Below, piece by piece: positions 8,708-17,427 of a stretch of DNA of 64,000 bases (its first letter is position 1; every line of letters starts with the position of its first letter). Below the pieces are notes generated by a model. That model searched no databases. It was not told where the DNA came from and saw nothing but the letters and a program-made list of their open reading frames with translations. This DNA comes from Haliscomenobacter hydrossis DSM 1100. GTDB lineage: Bacteria; Bacteroidota; Bacteroidia; Chitinophagales; Saprospiraceae. Where the stretch lies: the NCBI RefSeq assembly GCF_000212735.1, contig NC_015510.1, positions 3,746,315 to 3,810,314 on the forward strand, given 5' to 3'. Made by a program: the position numbers and the translations under genes.

Positions 8708-9268
8708 ATGAAGTACTTAATCGCTGGACTCGGCAACATCGGTGCCGAGTACGAAAATACCCGCCACAACGTAGGTTTTTTGGTCGTAGATCAGCTGGCC
8801 AAAGATGCAGAAGCAACTTGGGAAAGCGAACATTGGGGGTCTATTGCCAAAATCAAACACAAAAGTCGAATCTTTGTGTTGCTCAAACCCTCTACCTACA
8901 TGAACCGCAGCGGGAAGTCGGTCAATTATTGGTTACAAAAAGAAAAAATCCCGGTGGAAAACCTTCTGGTTATCCTGGACGACCTCAATCTGGAATTTGG
9001 CAAACAACGCCTTCGGGGCAAAGGTAGTGATGGCGGGCACAATGGGCTCAAGGACATCGATCAAGTGATTGGAAACAATTATGCCAGGCTACGGATTGGC
9101 ATCGGTGATGATTTTCGCAAAGGACAACAAGTAGATTATGTATTGGGGGAGTGGTCGAAGGAAGAAAACGAACAGCTTCCCGATATCATCAAATATGCGG
9201 CTGACACCGCCAAAAGTTTTGGCGCAGTAGGGTTGGCGCATACGATGAATGCATTTAATAAGAAATAA
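8708..9268 (+). CDS. pth: Peptidyl-tRNA hydrolase
   Basis: 186 residues from the ATG at 8708. It releases tRNA from prematurely dropped peptidyl-tRNA. Landmarks: MKYLIAGLGNIGAEYENTRHNVGF with the catalytic His in TRHNVGF, LLKPSTYMNRSGKSV, ILDDLNLEFG and GSDGGHNGLKDI. An upstream in-frame ATG would add about 18 residues encoded by the palindromic repeat, rich in Pro and Thr, so it is rejected as a start. The gene ends just before a strong convergent hairpin. Confidence 0.96.
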   Translation: MKYLIAGLGNIGAEYENTRHNVGFLVVDQLAKDAEATWESEHWGSIAKIKHKSRIFVLLKPSTYMNRSGKSVNYWLQKEKIPVENLLVILDDLNLEFGKQRLRGKGSDGGHNGLKDIDQVIGNNYARLRIGIGDDFRKGQQVDYVLGEWSKEENEQLPDIIKYAADTAKSFGAVGLAHTMNAFNKK

Positions 9269-9269
9269 T

Positions 9270-9343
9270 CGGCCACAAAATCAAGAAGGCACTAAGCGCA
9301 CATTCGATACTCTTAGTGCCTTCTTGGTTTTGCGGCCCTATAA
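9270..9343. terminator. Long hairpin between convergent pth and CBS gene
   Basis: GGCCACAAAATCAAGAAGGC followed by ACTAAG pairs with CTTAGT and GCCTTCTTGGTTTTGCGGCC across a short loop. The arms are over 20 bases with few mismatches. Placed between two genes that converge, it is best read as a bidirectional terminator. Confidence 0.75.
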
Positions 9344-9379
9344 AAGCCTTTCATTTTTCAACCCAACATCATTAATGCA

Positions 9380-9781
9380 CTACACAAAAAACAAATGTGG
9401 CTGAAAGGAGAATGGTTTACTTGCCACCAGTTCCAACAAATCCACTGAACTTAGAATCCCCACTATTTTTTCCTGATCTTTGACCAACAAATGATGGATG
9501 CCGTTTTTTAGCATCAGGTTTGCTGCAGTAGCGGTTGAATCATCATTGTTGACATAACAAAGTTTGGTACTCATCACACTCATCACAGGTAAAGTCGAAT
9601 CTTTTACATTGCGCAAATCAGTATCGGTGACGATGCCCATGATTTCGGCATCTGCTCCTTCGTCGGTAATGGGCACGGCTCCAACATCGTACTTGCTCAT
9701 CAATTCTCTAAGCTTTCCTACAGTGGTTTCGACAGTGGCCATCACGACCGGACTGCTCATGAGTTGCTTAATGGTCTTCAT
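9380..9781 (-). CDS. CBS-domain protein
   Basis: 133 residues from the ATG at 9781 (an upstream in-frame start adds 17 residues, including an aromatic run, and looks spurious). Two CBS motifs can be seen: MKTIKQLMSSPVVMATVETT with GAVPITD...GIVTDTDLR, and VMSTKLCYVNNDDS with GIHHLLVKDQEKIVGILSSVDLL. CBS pairs bind adenosine ligands and act as energy or redox sensors; stand-alone forms like this one have no assigned partner. The gene is monocistronic, convergent to pth. Confidence 0.85.
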   Translation of the reverse strand: MKTIKQLMSSPVVMATVETTVGKLRELMSKYDVGAVPITDEGADAEIMGIVTDTDLRNVKDSTLPVMSVMSTKLCYVNNDDSTATAANLMLKNGIHHLLVKDQEKIVGILSSVDLLELVASKPFSFQPHLFFV

Positions 9782-9993
9782 GTGTGATATGGCTTTATTG
9801 TTTAGGAATATGAATTCGAAACTAAGGTTCATTATTTACCATACCGATGTACTGACTTTCGTCATGACCACAAGATGATTTTGGTCAAAACGGAAAGAAG
9901 GCCGATCTTTTATAGTTTATCATTAGCGCACTAAGAGAGGAAATTTCAAACTTTCTCAATTTAAGGGTGTTAGGGCATTAATGCAATAGGTAT

Positions 9994-11214
9994 ATGGAGA
10001 AAAAAATAATAATTGTAGGTGCTGGGGTAGCGGGACTCGTTGCGGCTCGGCATTGTGAGGAAGCGGGTTTTCATCCCACGATCATTGATGCCGAGGAAAG
10101 GGTTGGTGGTCGGGTTAAAACCGATCAGCTCGAAGGTTTTTTGTTGGATCGTGGTTTTCAGGTTTTGCTCACCGAGTACCAAGAAGTTCAGCGGTATCTG
10201 GATATTCCAGCATTAAATTTGCAACGGTTTCAACCCGGAGCCGTGATTTTTTCGGCAGGTCGGTCTTTTCAATTCAAAGATCCCCTGCGCGATCCCCGTC
10301 AATTGTGGTCGGCTTTGGTTTCCCCGATTGGTTCCCTGGTCGATAAATTCAGGGTTTGGCGCTTGGCACAGAAGCTAAAAAACACCTCCCCTGAAAAAAT
10401 ATTTGCGCAAAACAGTGCCTCAACCCTCATATTTTTACAAAAATTCGGGTTCAGCAGCCGCATCATCGAGCAATTTTTCCGGCCTTTTTTTGCGGGTATT
10501 TTTTTGGAAAATGAACTGAGTACACCCGCCAGCATGTTTCGCTTTGTGTTCAAAATGTTTGGCCAGGGATATGCTGCAATTCCCGCCAAAGGGATGGAGG
10601 AAGTGTGCAAACAACTTAAAGCTGCTCTGACCAAAACCACCTTTCGATTCAATACGCGGGTAAGCCAAATTCTGGAAGATCACTTATTGACCAGCTCAGG
10701 AGAGCGCTTGGATTTCGATACCATCATTGTCGCTACGGCTTCGGAAGCACTAATTCCTGGCTTGCAGGGGCAAAAGCAGGCCTATCACGGGACTTATAAC
10801 CTTTACTTTTCCGCCAATTTTAGCCCCCTTCAGGCACCTTTGATTGCCTTGGTAGCCGATGCAGACAACCCCATCAATAGTTTTTGTGTGCCCAGTGACG
10901 TATCAGCGGATTATGCCCCGGCTGGGCAAACCCTGGTATCCGTAACCTTAAAGGCCAATACTATGGCCAGTCCTGCAACGGTTGCTGCGGCCCTCGTGAC
11001 TTTGGTGAAACGGCCTGATTTGGAATTGACGCATTTGGCAAGCTATCATATTCCGCAAGCTTTGCCCATTGTAGAGGCATTGCGGTACGATATTCCCAGC
11101 ACCCAATATGCACTAACGGATCGCATCATCCTGGCTGGCGATCAACTATTGAATCCTTCTCTGGATGCAGCAATGCGCAGTGGAAGGTCTGCTGCTAATT
11201 TGCTGATTTGGTGA
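9994..11214 (+). CDS. FAD-dependent amine-oxidase/phytoene-desaturase-like oxidoreductase
   Basis: 406 residues. The Rossmann dinucleotide-binding motif IIIVGAGVAGLVAARH opens the protein, followed by the acidic ribose contact (IIDAEERVGGRVKT, typical of the monoamine-oxidase/phytoene-desaturase superfamily). The C-terminal FAD motif RIILAGDQLLNPSLDAAMRSG is present. The substrate is not known; carotenoid, porphyrin or amine chemistry are all possible in this fold. The last residues (NLLIW) and the stop codon lie within the left arm of a palindromic repeat. No obvious operon partner. Confidence 0.85.
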   Translation: MEKKIIIVGAGVAGLVAARHCEEAGFHPTIIDAEERVGGRVKTDQLEGFLLDRGFQVLLTEYQEVQRYLDIPALNLQRFQPGAVIFSAGRSFQFKDPLRDPRQLWSALVSPIGSLVDKFRVWRLAQKLKNTSPEKIFAQNSASTLIFLQKFGFSSRIIEQFFRPFFAGIFLENELSTPASMFRFVFKMFGQGYAAIPAKGMEEVCKQLKAALTKTTFRFNTRVSQILEDHLLTSSGERLDFDTIIVATASEALIPGLQGQKQAYHGTYNLYFSANFSPLQAPLIALVADADNPINSFCVPSDVSADYAPAGQTLVSVTLKANTMASPATVAAALVTLVKRPDLELTHLASYHIPQALPIVEALRYDIPSTQYALTDRIILAGDQLLNPSLDAAMRSGRSAANLLIW

Positions 11215-11308
11215 TGTGCTAATGTGCTAATGTGCTGATTTGCTAATGAGATGATTAACACATCGCCTCCGTCAGCACATTAACCCATCACCAAATCAGC
11301 ACATTAAA
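11194..11308. repeat. Palindrome with iterated GTGCTAAT units, overlapping two gene ends
   Basis: The left arm has several GTGCTAAT/GTGCTGAT/TTGCTGAT units (11199-11247); the right arm has CAGCACATTAA and CAAATCAGCACATTAA units (11273-11308). It sits between the convergent ends of the flavoprotein gene and cysN. The flavoprotein's last codons are made of repeat sequence, and the cysN stop lies at the other edge. It may serve as the terminator for both. Confidence 0.8.
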
Positions 11309-12560
11309 TAATCATTCCCGCAGCCACCGTTTCATTGGTATGCTCATCCACCAGGATGATGCTACCGGTAATGCGGTTGCGGCGGTACGAATCAAAAAAC
11401 AGGGGTTTGGTCGTGCGCAGTACCACCCGCGCAATATCATTCATCCGAATGGTAGTGTCATCTACATCTCGGTGTAGCGTATTGATATCCAATCGATAAC
11501 GAATATCTTTAACAATGCAACGCGCCTCCTGAGTGGTATGCAGGATGGCATATTTACCATTGAGCTGGAGCGGGCGTTCATTGAACCAACAAATCATCAC
11601 CTCCAGGTCCTGGCTTACATTCGGCTGGTTATGGGTGCGCACAATCATGTCCCCACGACTCAAATCGTAGTCGTCTTCCAAAAGTACGGTCACCGACATG
11701 GGAGGAAAAGCCTCGGCAAGTTCCCCGCCGTGTGAATCGATTTTGGCAATTTTGGTCGTAAATCCAGAAGGCAAAAGGGTCACTTCATCCCCTTTTTTCA
11801 AAATCCCTCCAGCCACCCGGCCAGCGTAGCCGCGGTAGTCGTGGAATTCGTCATTGTTGGGGCGAATCACGAATTGTACCGGAAAACGGGCGTCGATGAA
11901 ATTGTGGTCGCTGCCGATGTGTACATTCTCCAGCGTATACAGCAGGGTGCCTCCACCGTACCAGGGGGTGTTTTCAGAGCGGGTAACGATGTTGTCGCCT
12001 TTCAAGGCTGAAATCGGAATAAAGCTCACATCCTTGACATCCAGCTTATAGGAGAATTTTTCAAACTCCTCTTTGATGGTGGTGTACACTTCTTCGCTGA
12101 AATCCACCAAGTCCATCTTGTTGATACAGATCACCAGGTGGGGAATCTGCAACAAAGACGCGATGAAAGCATGTCTCCGGGTTTGTTCCACAATCCCCGT
12201 ACGGGCATCCACCAGAATCAGGGCAACGTTGGCAGTAGAAGCGCCCGTCACCATGTTGCGGGTATACTGGGTATGCCCAGGCGTATCGGCAATGATGAAT
12301 TTGCGCTTGGGGGTAGAAAAGTAGCGGTAAGCCACATCAATGGTAATGCCCTGCTCACGTTCGGCCTTTAAGCCATCAGTGAGTAGCGCAAGATTGACCC
12401 CTTCTTCTCCCCGGCGTTCGCTGGCTTTTTGAACGGCTTCGAGTTGGTCTTCAAAAATTGACTTTGAGTCGTATAACAAACGCCCAATGAGCGTACTTTT
12501 TCCGTCGTCTACATTACCCGCCGTTGTAAAGCGCAGCAACTCAGAATGTTTGTAATCCAT
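11304..12560 (-). CDS. cysN: Sulfate adenylyltransferase subunit 1 (GTPase subunit)
   Basis: 418 residues. With CysD it makes adenosine 5'-phosphosulfate from sulfate and ATP, driven by GTP hydrolysis. EF-Tu-like G domain: GNVDDGKSTLIGRLLYD (P-loop), DTPGHTQYTRNM, and NKMDLVDF for guanine; ARTGIVEQTRRH is CysN-typical. The C-terminal beta-barrel domains are complete but there is no fused CysC kinase, matching the separate cysC upstream. It is third in the cysC-cysD-cysN run, separated from cysD by another palindrome. Confidence 0.95.
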   Translation of the reverse strand: MDYKHSELLRFTTAGNVDDGKSTLIGRLLYDSKSIFEDQLEAVQKASERRGEEGVNLALLTDGLKAEREQGITIDVAYRYFSTPKRKFIIADTPGHTQYTRNMVTGASTANVALILVDARTGIVEQTRRHAFIASLLQIPHLVICINKMDLVDFSEEVYTTIKEEFEKFSYKLDVKDVSFIPISALKGDNIVTRSENTPWYGGGTLLYTLENVHIGSDHNFIDARFPVQFVIRPNNDEFHDYRGYAGRVAGGILKKGDEVTLLPSGFTTKIAKIDSHGGELAEAFPPMSVTVLLEDDYDLSRGDMIVRTHNQPNVSQDLEVMICWFNERPLQLNGKYAILHTTQEARCIVKDIRYRLDINTLHRDVDDTTIRMNDIARVVLRTTKPLFFDSYRRNRITGSIILVDEHTNETVAAGMII

Positions 12561-12567
12561 GATATAT

Positions 12568-12658
12568 AGTTGAGGAAGTTTAGGAGGTTAAGGAGGTTGA
12601 GAAAGTTTGGCCTACAGCAGCCTAAACTTTCTCAACCTCCTCAACCTTCTAAACTTTA
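12568..12658. repeat. Palindrome with iterated GGAGGTTGAG units (cysD-cysN gap)
   Basis: The left arm reads AGTTTAGGAGGTTAAGGAGG then TTGAGAAAGTTTGG; the right arm is its near complement, CCTAAACTTTCTCAACCTCC and TCAACCTTCTAAACTTTA. It fills the gap inside the operon and ends 1 base before the cysD stop codon region. Confidence 0.8.
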
Positions 12659-12659
12659 C

Positions 12660-13568
12660 TTAAAAATAACCTTGTTTCTTCCGATCTTCCATGGCAGTTT
12701 CCGAACGTTTGTCGTCGGCCCGGGTGCCCCGTTCGGTTACCCGTGATGCAGCAATCTCATCGATTACATCATCAATGGTGCCGGCGGTAGATTTTACGGC
12801 TCCGGTACAGGTGATGTCACCGATGGTACGGAAGCGTACCGTCGTTTCAAATGGTATCTCGGTGGGACGGCGTTGAATGACCTCGGAAGCCGCAAGGAGC
12901 ATGCCATCGCGTTCGAATACTTCGCGCTGGTGAGCAAAATATAGACTTGGCAAATTTACCCCTTCCATGGAGAGGTATTGCCAAACATCCAGTTCGGTCC
13001 AATTGGAAATGGGAAAAATCCGGAAATGCTCCCCGATATTTTTCTTCCCGTTGAAAAGATTCCACAACTCCGGGCGCTGGTTTTTGGGATCCCACTGGCC
13101 AAATTCATCACGGTGAGAGAAAAAACGCTCTTTGGCGCGGGCTTTTTCTTCATCGCGACGAGCGCCACCAATAGCGGCATCGTATTTGCCTTTTTCCATC
13201 GACTCCAGCAGTACGGCAGTTTGTAGGAAGTTACGACTGGCATTCAGCCCCTTTTCCTCCACAACTCGCCCCTGGTCAATGGCTTCCTGAACGGAGCCAA
13301 CAATCAGGCGGGCACCGGTTCTTTCTACCAACTCGTCACGGTAATCCAGGGTTTCTTGAAAATTGTGTCCAGTATCAATGTGTAGCAGTGGAAAAGGGAT
13401 ACGTGCAGGGTAAAAGGCTTTCATGGCCAAATAAGTAACCAGGATCGAATCCTTACCTCCTGAAAACAACAGTACTGGATTTTCAAACTGAGCCGCCACT
13501 TCACGAAGCACAAACATCGATTCGGCTTCCAGTTCTTTGAGGTGGTTCAGGTTGTAGTTAAAGTCCAT
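12660..13568 (-). CDS. cysD: Sulfate adenylyltransferase subunit 2
   Basis: 302 residues from the ATG at 13568 (a TTG four codons upstream is less likely). This is the catalytic subunit that adenylates sulfate. Landmarks: PP-loop FSGGKDSILVTYLAMKAF, LLHIDTGHNFQETLDYRDEL, GARRDEEKARAKERFFS and the WTELDVWQYL motif. The C-terminus carries the usual RGTRADDKRSETAMEDRKK segment before a terminal Phe. It sits between cysC and cysN on the same strand. Confidence 0.96.
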   Translation of the reverse strand: MDFNYNLNHLKELEAESMFVLREVAAQFENPVLLFSGGKDSILVTYLAMKAFYPARIPFPLLHIDTGHNFQETLDYRDELVERTGARLIVGSVQEAIDQGRVVEEKGLNASRNFLQTAVLLESMEKGKYDAAIGGARRDEEKARAKERFFSHRDEFGQWDPKNQRPELWNLFNGKKNIGEHFRIFPISNWTELDVWQYLSMEGVNLPSLYFAHQREVFERDGMLLAASEVIQRRPTEIPFETTVRFRTIGDITCTGAVKSTAGTIDDVIDEIAASRVTERGTRADDKRSETAMEDRKKQGYF

Positions 13569-13589
13569 ATGATTGAACAATTAAGTGGA

Positions 13590-13672
13590 AAGTTGAAAGG
13601 TTCAGGGGTTCGAGGGTTCGAAGGTTCGACGTTAGTTGCCTAAACCTTCGAACCCTCGAACTTTCGAACCCT
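13590..13672. repeat. Palindrome with iterated GGTTCGAAGG units (cysC-cysD gap)
   Basis: The left arm has GGTTCAGGGGTTCGAGGG and TTCGAAGGTTCGA; the right arm mirrors it with CCTTCGAACCCTCGAACTTT and CGAACCC. It is similar in unit to the dapD-pth element but different in detail. It lies between two genes of one operon. Confidence 0.8.
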
Positions 13673-13678
13673 ATATTT

Positions 13679-14278
13679 TCAACCCAATGATATTAATGGC
13701 CGCAAATGCTCCATGATCCGCATCGCCGATGCTTCGATGGTCATTTGATCTGTACGAATTTCGATATTGGGGTTTTCGGGGGCTTCATAGGGGTCATCAA
13801 TACCCGTAAATCCTTTGATGAGTCCAGCGCGGGCTTTTTGGTAAAGGCCTTTCACATCGCGGGCTTCACAGACTTCAATGGGGGCGTTGATGTAGATTTC
13901 AATAAAATCTTCGGCTCCAACGATACTGCGGGCAAGATCGCGCATTTCCCTGCTGGGACTGATAAAAGAGTTGATACAAATGATGCCGCTGTGGAGGTAT
14001 AATTTGGAAATTTCGGCGATGCGACGAATGTTTTCCAGGCGGTCTTCAGGGCTAAAACTCAGGTTGCTGTTGATGCCAAAACGGATGTTGTCGCCATCCA
14101 GCACCTGGGGCAAATAGCCTTCGGTAAACAACAAACGTTCGAGGTATTTTGCTACCGTACTTTTGCCAGACCCCGACAATCCCGTTAACCACAAGACCTT
14201 GCTGCGCTGCTGCAAACGCTCTTCTCGTTCCTCTCGCTGGAGGAGTTGATCGAAGATTGGATGAATATGCTCTGCCAA
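13679..14278 (-). CDS. cysC: Adenylylsulfate kinase
   Basis: 199 residues. It phosphorylates APS to PAPS, the sulfuryl donor. P-loop GLSGSGKST at residues 33-41, DGDNIRFGINSNLSFS, and NAPIEVCEARDVKGLYQKAR are all CysC-typical. The frame has only a TTG start (14278): an in-frame stop lies two codons upstream and no ATG precedes the P-loop. First gene of cysC-cysD-cysN. No PAPS reductase (cysH) or sulfite reductase is in the window, so the PAPS may serve sulfation rather than, or besides, assimilation; this is inference. Confidence 0.93.
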   Translation of the reverse strand: MAEHIHPIFDQLLQREEREERLQQRSKVLWLTGLSGSGKSTVAKYLERLLFTEGYLPQVLDGDNIRFGINSNLSFSPEDRLENIRRIAEISKLYLHSGIICINSFISPSREMRDLARSIVGAEDFIEIYINAPIEVCEARDVKGLYQKARAGLIKGFTGIDDPYEAPENPNIEIRTDQMTIEASAMRIMEHLRPLISLG

Positions 14279-14645
14279 GGATTACTGTTTTTCTATTCGT
14301 TTGGGTAAATAATTCCGCGAAGATAATACACTCTAAATTATATTTTCACAACTTTTTCCGATAACATATTGACATTCATTCATTTATTCCAATATCCACA
14401 AAAGTTAAGTTGTGGATATTGTGGCAGTTATACTTGCTAGCAAATATGGAAGCCTCAAAAAAAAGATGAATTTTTCTTTAAATTAGATTGGATAGATAGA
14501 CAAAGATGGGGTAAGTGCGTCAAGCACCAGCGAGGTTACGACAAATGCATCGCGAGTAGTATGCAGTCCTTTATCCGCAATAATTACTGAAAATAAAAAC
14601 AAGTTACTTTCGTTTGCAAAATACAACCCTTAAAAAGAGAATCTC
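14279..14645. promoter_or_regulatory. Divergent intergenic region with an 11-bp inverted repeat
   Basis: 367 AT-rich bases between cysC (minus) and the subtilase gene (plus), so both promoters must be here. A perfect inverted repeat, AATATCCACAA (14391-14401) and TTGTGGATATT (14410-14420), has 8 bases between arms and could be an operator. Each arm is one mismatch from a DnaA box, but a single pair is not enough to call an origin. Confidence 0.5.
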
Positions 14646-16334
14646 ATGAAAAGAACCTTCGACTTCCTAAAACTGGTTTGGACTTGGGCTGTGTTTTTGT
14701 CTTACACAAATGTGCAAAGTCAAAACCATGTTCCGGCTGAAATCCTGATCCAATTGCACCCTGGTCAGGATGCCAGCATGTGGCAACAAAACGATGTTGA
14801 AAAGCGCCAACGCGCGCAATCGACCTACCCTTGTATCCGCAGCATCACGCCCGTGGCAGCGTCCTTGAACATTTGGAAGGTCCAAATTGATACCACTTGC
14901 ACTTCCGAGTCCCGGCTGTTGCAACAATTGAAACAGGATCCCGCCATCGCCATCGCCCAATTCAACCACTACGTAGAACTGCGGAGTACGACACCCAATG
15001 ATCCGCTTTTTACCCAGCAGTGGCAATGGTACAATCGGGGTCAGAACCAGGGCATTCCTGGGCTGGATATCGGATTGCGTCAAGCCTGGGACATCAGTAC
15101 CGGAGGAACAACGGCACAGGGCGATAGCATCGTAGTTGCCATCATCGACACGGGTATCGACACCATACACGAAGACTTGCGCCCCAACCGTTGGTACAAC
15201 CTCCAGGAAATACCCAACAACGGTAGTGATGATGACGGCAATGGGTATGTGGATGATTATCGGGGTTGGAATAGTCAGCGCCTCAATGATGACATCAGTG
15301 AGACCAATCTGGGCGGACACGGAACGGGCGTTGCTGGCATAGTAGGCGCCAAAGGAAATAACGGGATTGGTGGCAGCGGCGTCAACTGGGATGTTAAATT
15401 GATGACCATCGTTTGGGGCGCTACGGGCACTGAAGAAATTATTTTGCGCTCCTTTTCTTATGCCCACACGCAGCGCAAATTGTACAATCAAACGAGTGGC
15501 CAAAAAGGGGCTTTCGTCGTAGCCATCAATGCTTCCTGGGGCATAAGCGGCTTGCGCTCGGATGACTTTCCCATCTGGTGTCCTTTTTTTGATAGTTTGG
15601 GCACCCAGGGTATTCTCACGGTAAACGCTGCGAGTAACCGCAGTGGCGATTCAGCATTAACTGGCGATATGCCCTCTGCTTGCCCCAGCGAATACCTCAT
15701 TGTGGTGACTAGTCTCGACAAGCAGGGCCAATTGGTCAATGGCCATGGTCCCAATACGGTTGATTTGGCAGCTTTTGGTGAAGCGGTTTATTCTACCCGC
15801 TTGCGGGAGGGCTACCGGGAATTTTCGGGCACTTCTTTTGCCGCACCACAAGTGGCCGGAGCCATTGGACTGTTGTATTCCTCGCCCTGTGGGCACCTGG
15901 CTGAACTTGCACGGGATCAGCCTGCGGAGGCTGCCTTGCAGGTACGCCGCCTGATACTCAATGGGGTAGAACCGATCGCAACTTTGCAGGATAAAGTGGT
16001 CACTGGCGGTTTTTTGCGGGTGGACAAAAGTATGAAGTTGCTTTCGGCTTTTTGTACTACCGATGCACGTACAACGCTACAGTTGATGGCCTCACCTAAC
16101 CCCTTCCGCGAGCAATTGTTGGTGCCCATCTACGCTTCCAAAGCGCTTGAATCGGCAACTTTGGAAGTGTACAACCTACAAGGCCAACGGCTCTATGCCA
16201 ATACACTAAGTATTCCTGCTGATTTTCCGGCTTTGGTTGAAATTGAAGCCAGCAACTGGCCGCAGGGGATGTATTTGTTGCGCCTAAAAACAGGAGGGAA
16301 GGAGATGGTGGTGCAGAAGGTAATTAAGTTGTAA
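14646..16334 (+). CDS. Secreted subtilisin-like (S8) protease with T9SS sorting domain
   Basis: 562 residues. A signal peptide covers about residues 1-25, followed by a pro-region to about 120. The S8 triad is present: Asp near 168 in IIDTGID, His near 225 in GGHGTGVAGI, and Ser near 396 in GTSFAAPQVAG. The last 85 residues (from SPNPFREQLLVPI to VVQKVIKL, with LEVYNLQGQRLY inside) form a type A T9SS C-terminal domain, so the protease is expected on the cell surface or outside. It stands alone with a strong terminator after it. Confidence 0.93.
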   Translation: MKRTFDFLKLVWTWAVFLSYTNVQSQNHVPAEILIQLHPGQDASMWQQNDVEKRQRAQSTYPCIRSITPVAASLNIWKVQIDTTCTSESRLLQQLKQDPAIAIAQFNHYVELRSTTPNDPLFTQQWQWYNRGQNQGIPGLDIGLRQAWDISTGGTTAQGDSIVVAIIDTGIDTIHEDLRPNRWYNLQEIPNNGSDDDGNGYVDDYRGWNSQRLNDDISETNLGGHGTGVAGIVGAKGNNGIGGSGVNWDVKLMTIVWGATGTEEIILRSFSYAHTQRKLYNQTSGQKGAFVVAINASWGISGLRSDDFPIWCPFFDSLGTQGILTVNAASNRSGDSALTGDMPSACPSEYLIVVTSLDKQGQLVNGHGPNTVDLAAFGEAVYSTRLREGYREFSGTSFAAPQVAGAIGLLYSSPCGHLAELARDQPAEAALQVRRLILNGVEPIATLQDKVVTGGFLRVDKSMKLLSAFCTTDARTTLQLMASPNPFREQLLVPIYASKALESATLEVYNLQGQRLYANTLSIPADFPALVEIEASNWPQGMYLLRLKTGGKEMVVQKVIKL

Positions 16335-16362
16335 AACAGTTAGTCATCCCGAATTTTTGAAT

Positions 16363-16398
16363 AGCCCCCGGTCAGAGTATTCTGGCCAGGGGGTTTCT
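16363..16398 (+). terminator. Intrinsic terminator after the subtilase gene
   Basis: AGCCCCCGGTCAGA (16363-16376) pairs with TCTGGCCAGGGGG (16381-16393) over a 4-base loop and is followed by TTTCTTTTT. A textbook rho-independent terminator. Confidence 0.88.
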
Positions 16399-16416
16399 TT
16401 TTCCCTCATATTCCCC

Positions 16417-16424
16417 TACTTTTG
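16417..16424 (+). promoter_or_regulatory. TAnnTTTG -7 element
   Basis: TACTTTTG 23 bases before the ATG at 16447 matches the Bacteroidota -7 consensus; the -33 TTTG is not clear. Confidence 0.45.
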
Positions 16425-16446
16425 CACTTCATCATCCCATTTAACT

Positions 16447-17085
16447 ATGAAGCGATTATTCATTCTATTCTTTCTTGGCCTTGGATTTTATGCGGGAACT
16501 GCACAGTGTGATTTTGCCATCAACGAAATTGACGATTTTGACAGTACACATACCATCGTCACCAAACCCATCAATGTTGGGTACATGATCCCGAGTAACT
16601 TTCAAACGGCGGATGGTTACAAGATGATTGAAGAAGGTAAAGTGATGTTCACATTTACTCAAAATGACACCCTCAATGCTTTTTTTCTGGTGATTGGTTT
16701 GGCTGAACGGGAATTCCTCACCGTAGAAGAAGGATTTAATGTTATTCTAAAAGTTGAATCGCTCAAAGACACAGTAGATTTAGGCGATGATGTGCCAAAA
16801 ACGGAAGCATCGGAAGAAATGGCTGGCGCTGAGCTCATTGGTCTGTACACCGTACCCGATCGGGGGAATTTTGATCGCAAAACCAACATGCGCATCTACA
16901 CCCATACTTGTGTGGTGCCCTTGGATCAGGTTTTCAACTTGTCTTTTACCGGCATTGAAAAAATCCGCATCAACTACAAAACGGGTCGACACACCATTAC
17001 CCTGAGTAAAGAACAACGTGAATCGATCAAAAAAGCAGTCCAATGTGTAGCGGAGGCCATGAAGCTGTTTCCGAGTAAACCTTAA
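16447..17085 (+). CDS. Secreted hypothetical protein
   Basis: 212 residues from the ATG at 16447; the frame also runs 30 codons upstream but that stretch holds the terminator and promoter of the preceding region. A signal peptide is clear: MKRLFILFFLGLGFYAGTAQ with cleavage after TAQ. The mature part is mixed alpha/beta with many short strands (IVTKPINVGYMI, VMFTFTQNDTLNAFFLVI) and no cysteine pattern. No family recognised. It probably has its own promoter. Confidence 0.75.
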   Translation: MKRLFILFFLGLGFYAGTAQCDFAINEIDDFDSTHTIVTKPINVGYMIPSNFQTADGYKMIEEGKVMFTFTQNDTLNAFFLVIGLAEREFLTVEEGFNVILKVESLKDTVDLGDDVPKTEASEEMAGAELIGLYTVPDRGNFDRKTNMRIYTHTCVVPLDQVFNLSFTGIEKIRINYKTGRHTITLSKEQRESIKKAVQCVAEAMKLFPSKP

Positions 17086-17134
17086 CTCCTTTGTGTCAGT
17101 GATATTCATCATAGGGCAGCAAACGCTGAACCGC

Positions 17135-17142
17135 TACTTTTG
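17135..17142 (+). promoter_or_regulatory. TAnnTTTG -7 element
   Basis: TACTTTTG 16 bases before the ATG at 17158. Fits the -7 consensus; no good -33 partner at normal spacing. Confidence 0.4.
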
Positions 17143-17157
17143 CAAAAAAAGACCAAT

Positions 17158-17376
17158 ATGGAATCCTTTAAGTTTAAGACCAATATCAATTGTGGTAGTT
17201 GCATCAAAGCCGTTACGGGTTTTATCAACGAAGTAGAAGGTATTGAAAGCTGGGAGGTAGATACCCAGAATCCTGATAAAATTCTCAGTGTGGAAGGTAA
17301 AGATCTCCAGGCTGATCGCATTATGGACGCGGTAAAAGACGCTGGTTTTGAGATAGTTGAATTGGTTGAATGTTGA
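17158..17376 (+). CDS. Heavy-metal-associated (HMA) domain protein
   Basis: 72 residues forming one HMA fold: beta strand FKFKTNINCGSC with the two metal-binding cysteines in NCGSC, helix IKAVTGFINEVEGI, strand SWEVDT, strand KILSVEG and helix DRIMDAVKDAGFEI. Such proteins are copper chaperones or act in other soft-metal transfer. No metal-transport ATPase is nearby, so the partner is unknown. The start at 17158 is chosen over a TTG six codons upstream. Convergent to the CotH-like gene with 51 bases between. Confidence 0.85.
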   Translation: MESFKFKTNINCGSCIKAVTGFINEVEGIESWEVDTQNPDKILSVEGKDLQADRIMDAVKDAGFEIVELVEC

Positions 17377-17427
17377 CAGCGTGTTTTTCGAATCGCTTGA
17401 TTGCCTCTGTAACTTCCAATTTAGCTT

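Noticed and set aside
9782-9832. Longer start of the CBS gene
   Set aside because: The extra 17 residues do not belong to a CBS domain and the ATG at 9781 matches the family opening.
14391-14420. Pair of DnaA-like sequences forming an inverted repeat
   Set aside because: Each arm is one base off TTATCCACA and there are only two; it fits an operator of the divergent promoters better than an origin.
14667-15503. 278-residue open frame on the minus strand
   Set aside because: Opposite to the subtilase gene, which has clear catalytic motifs; shadow frame.
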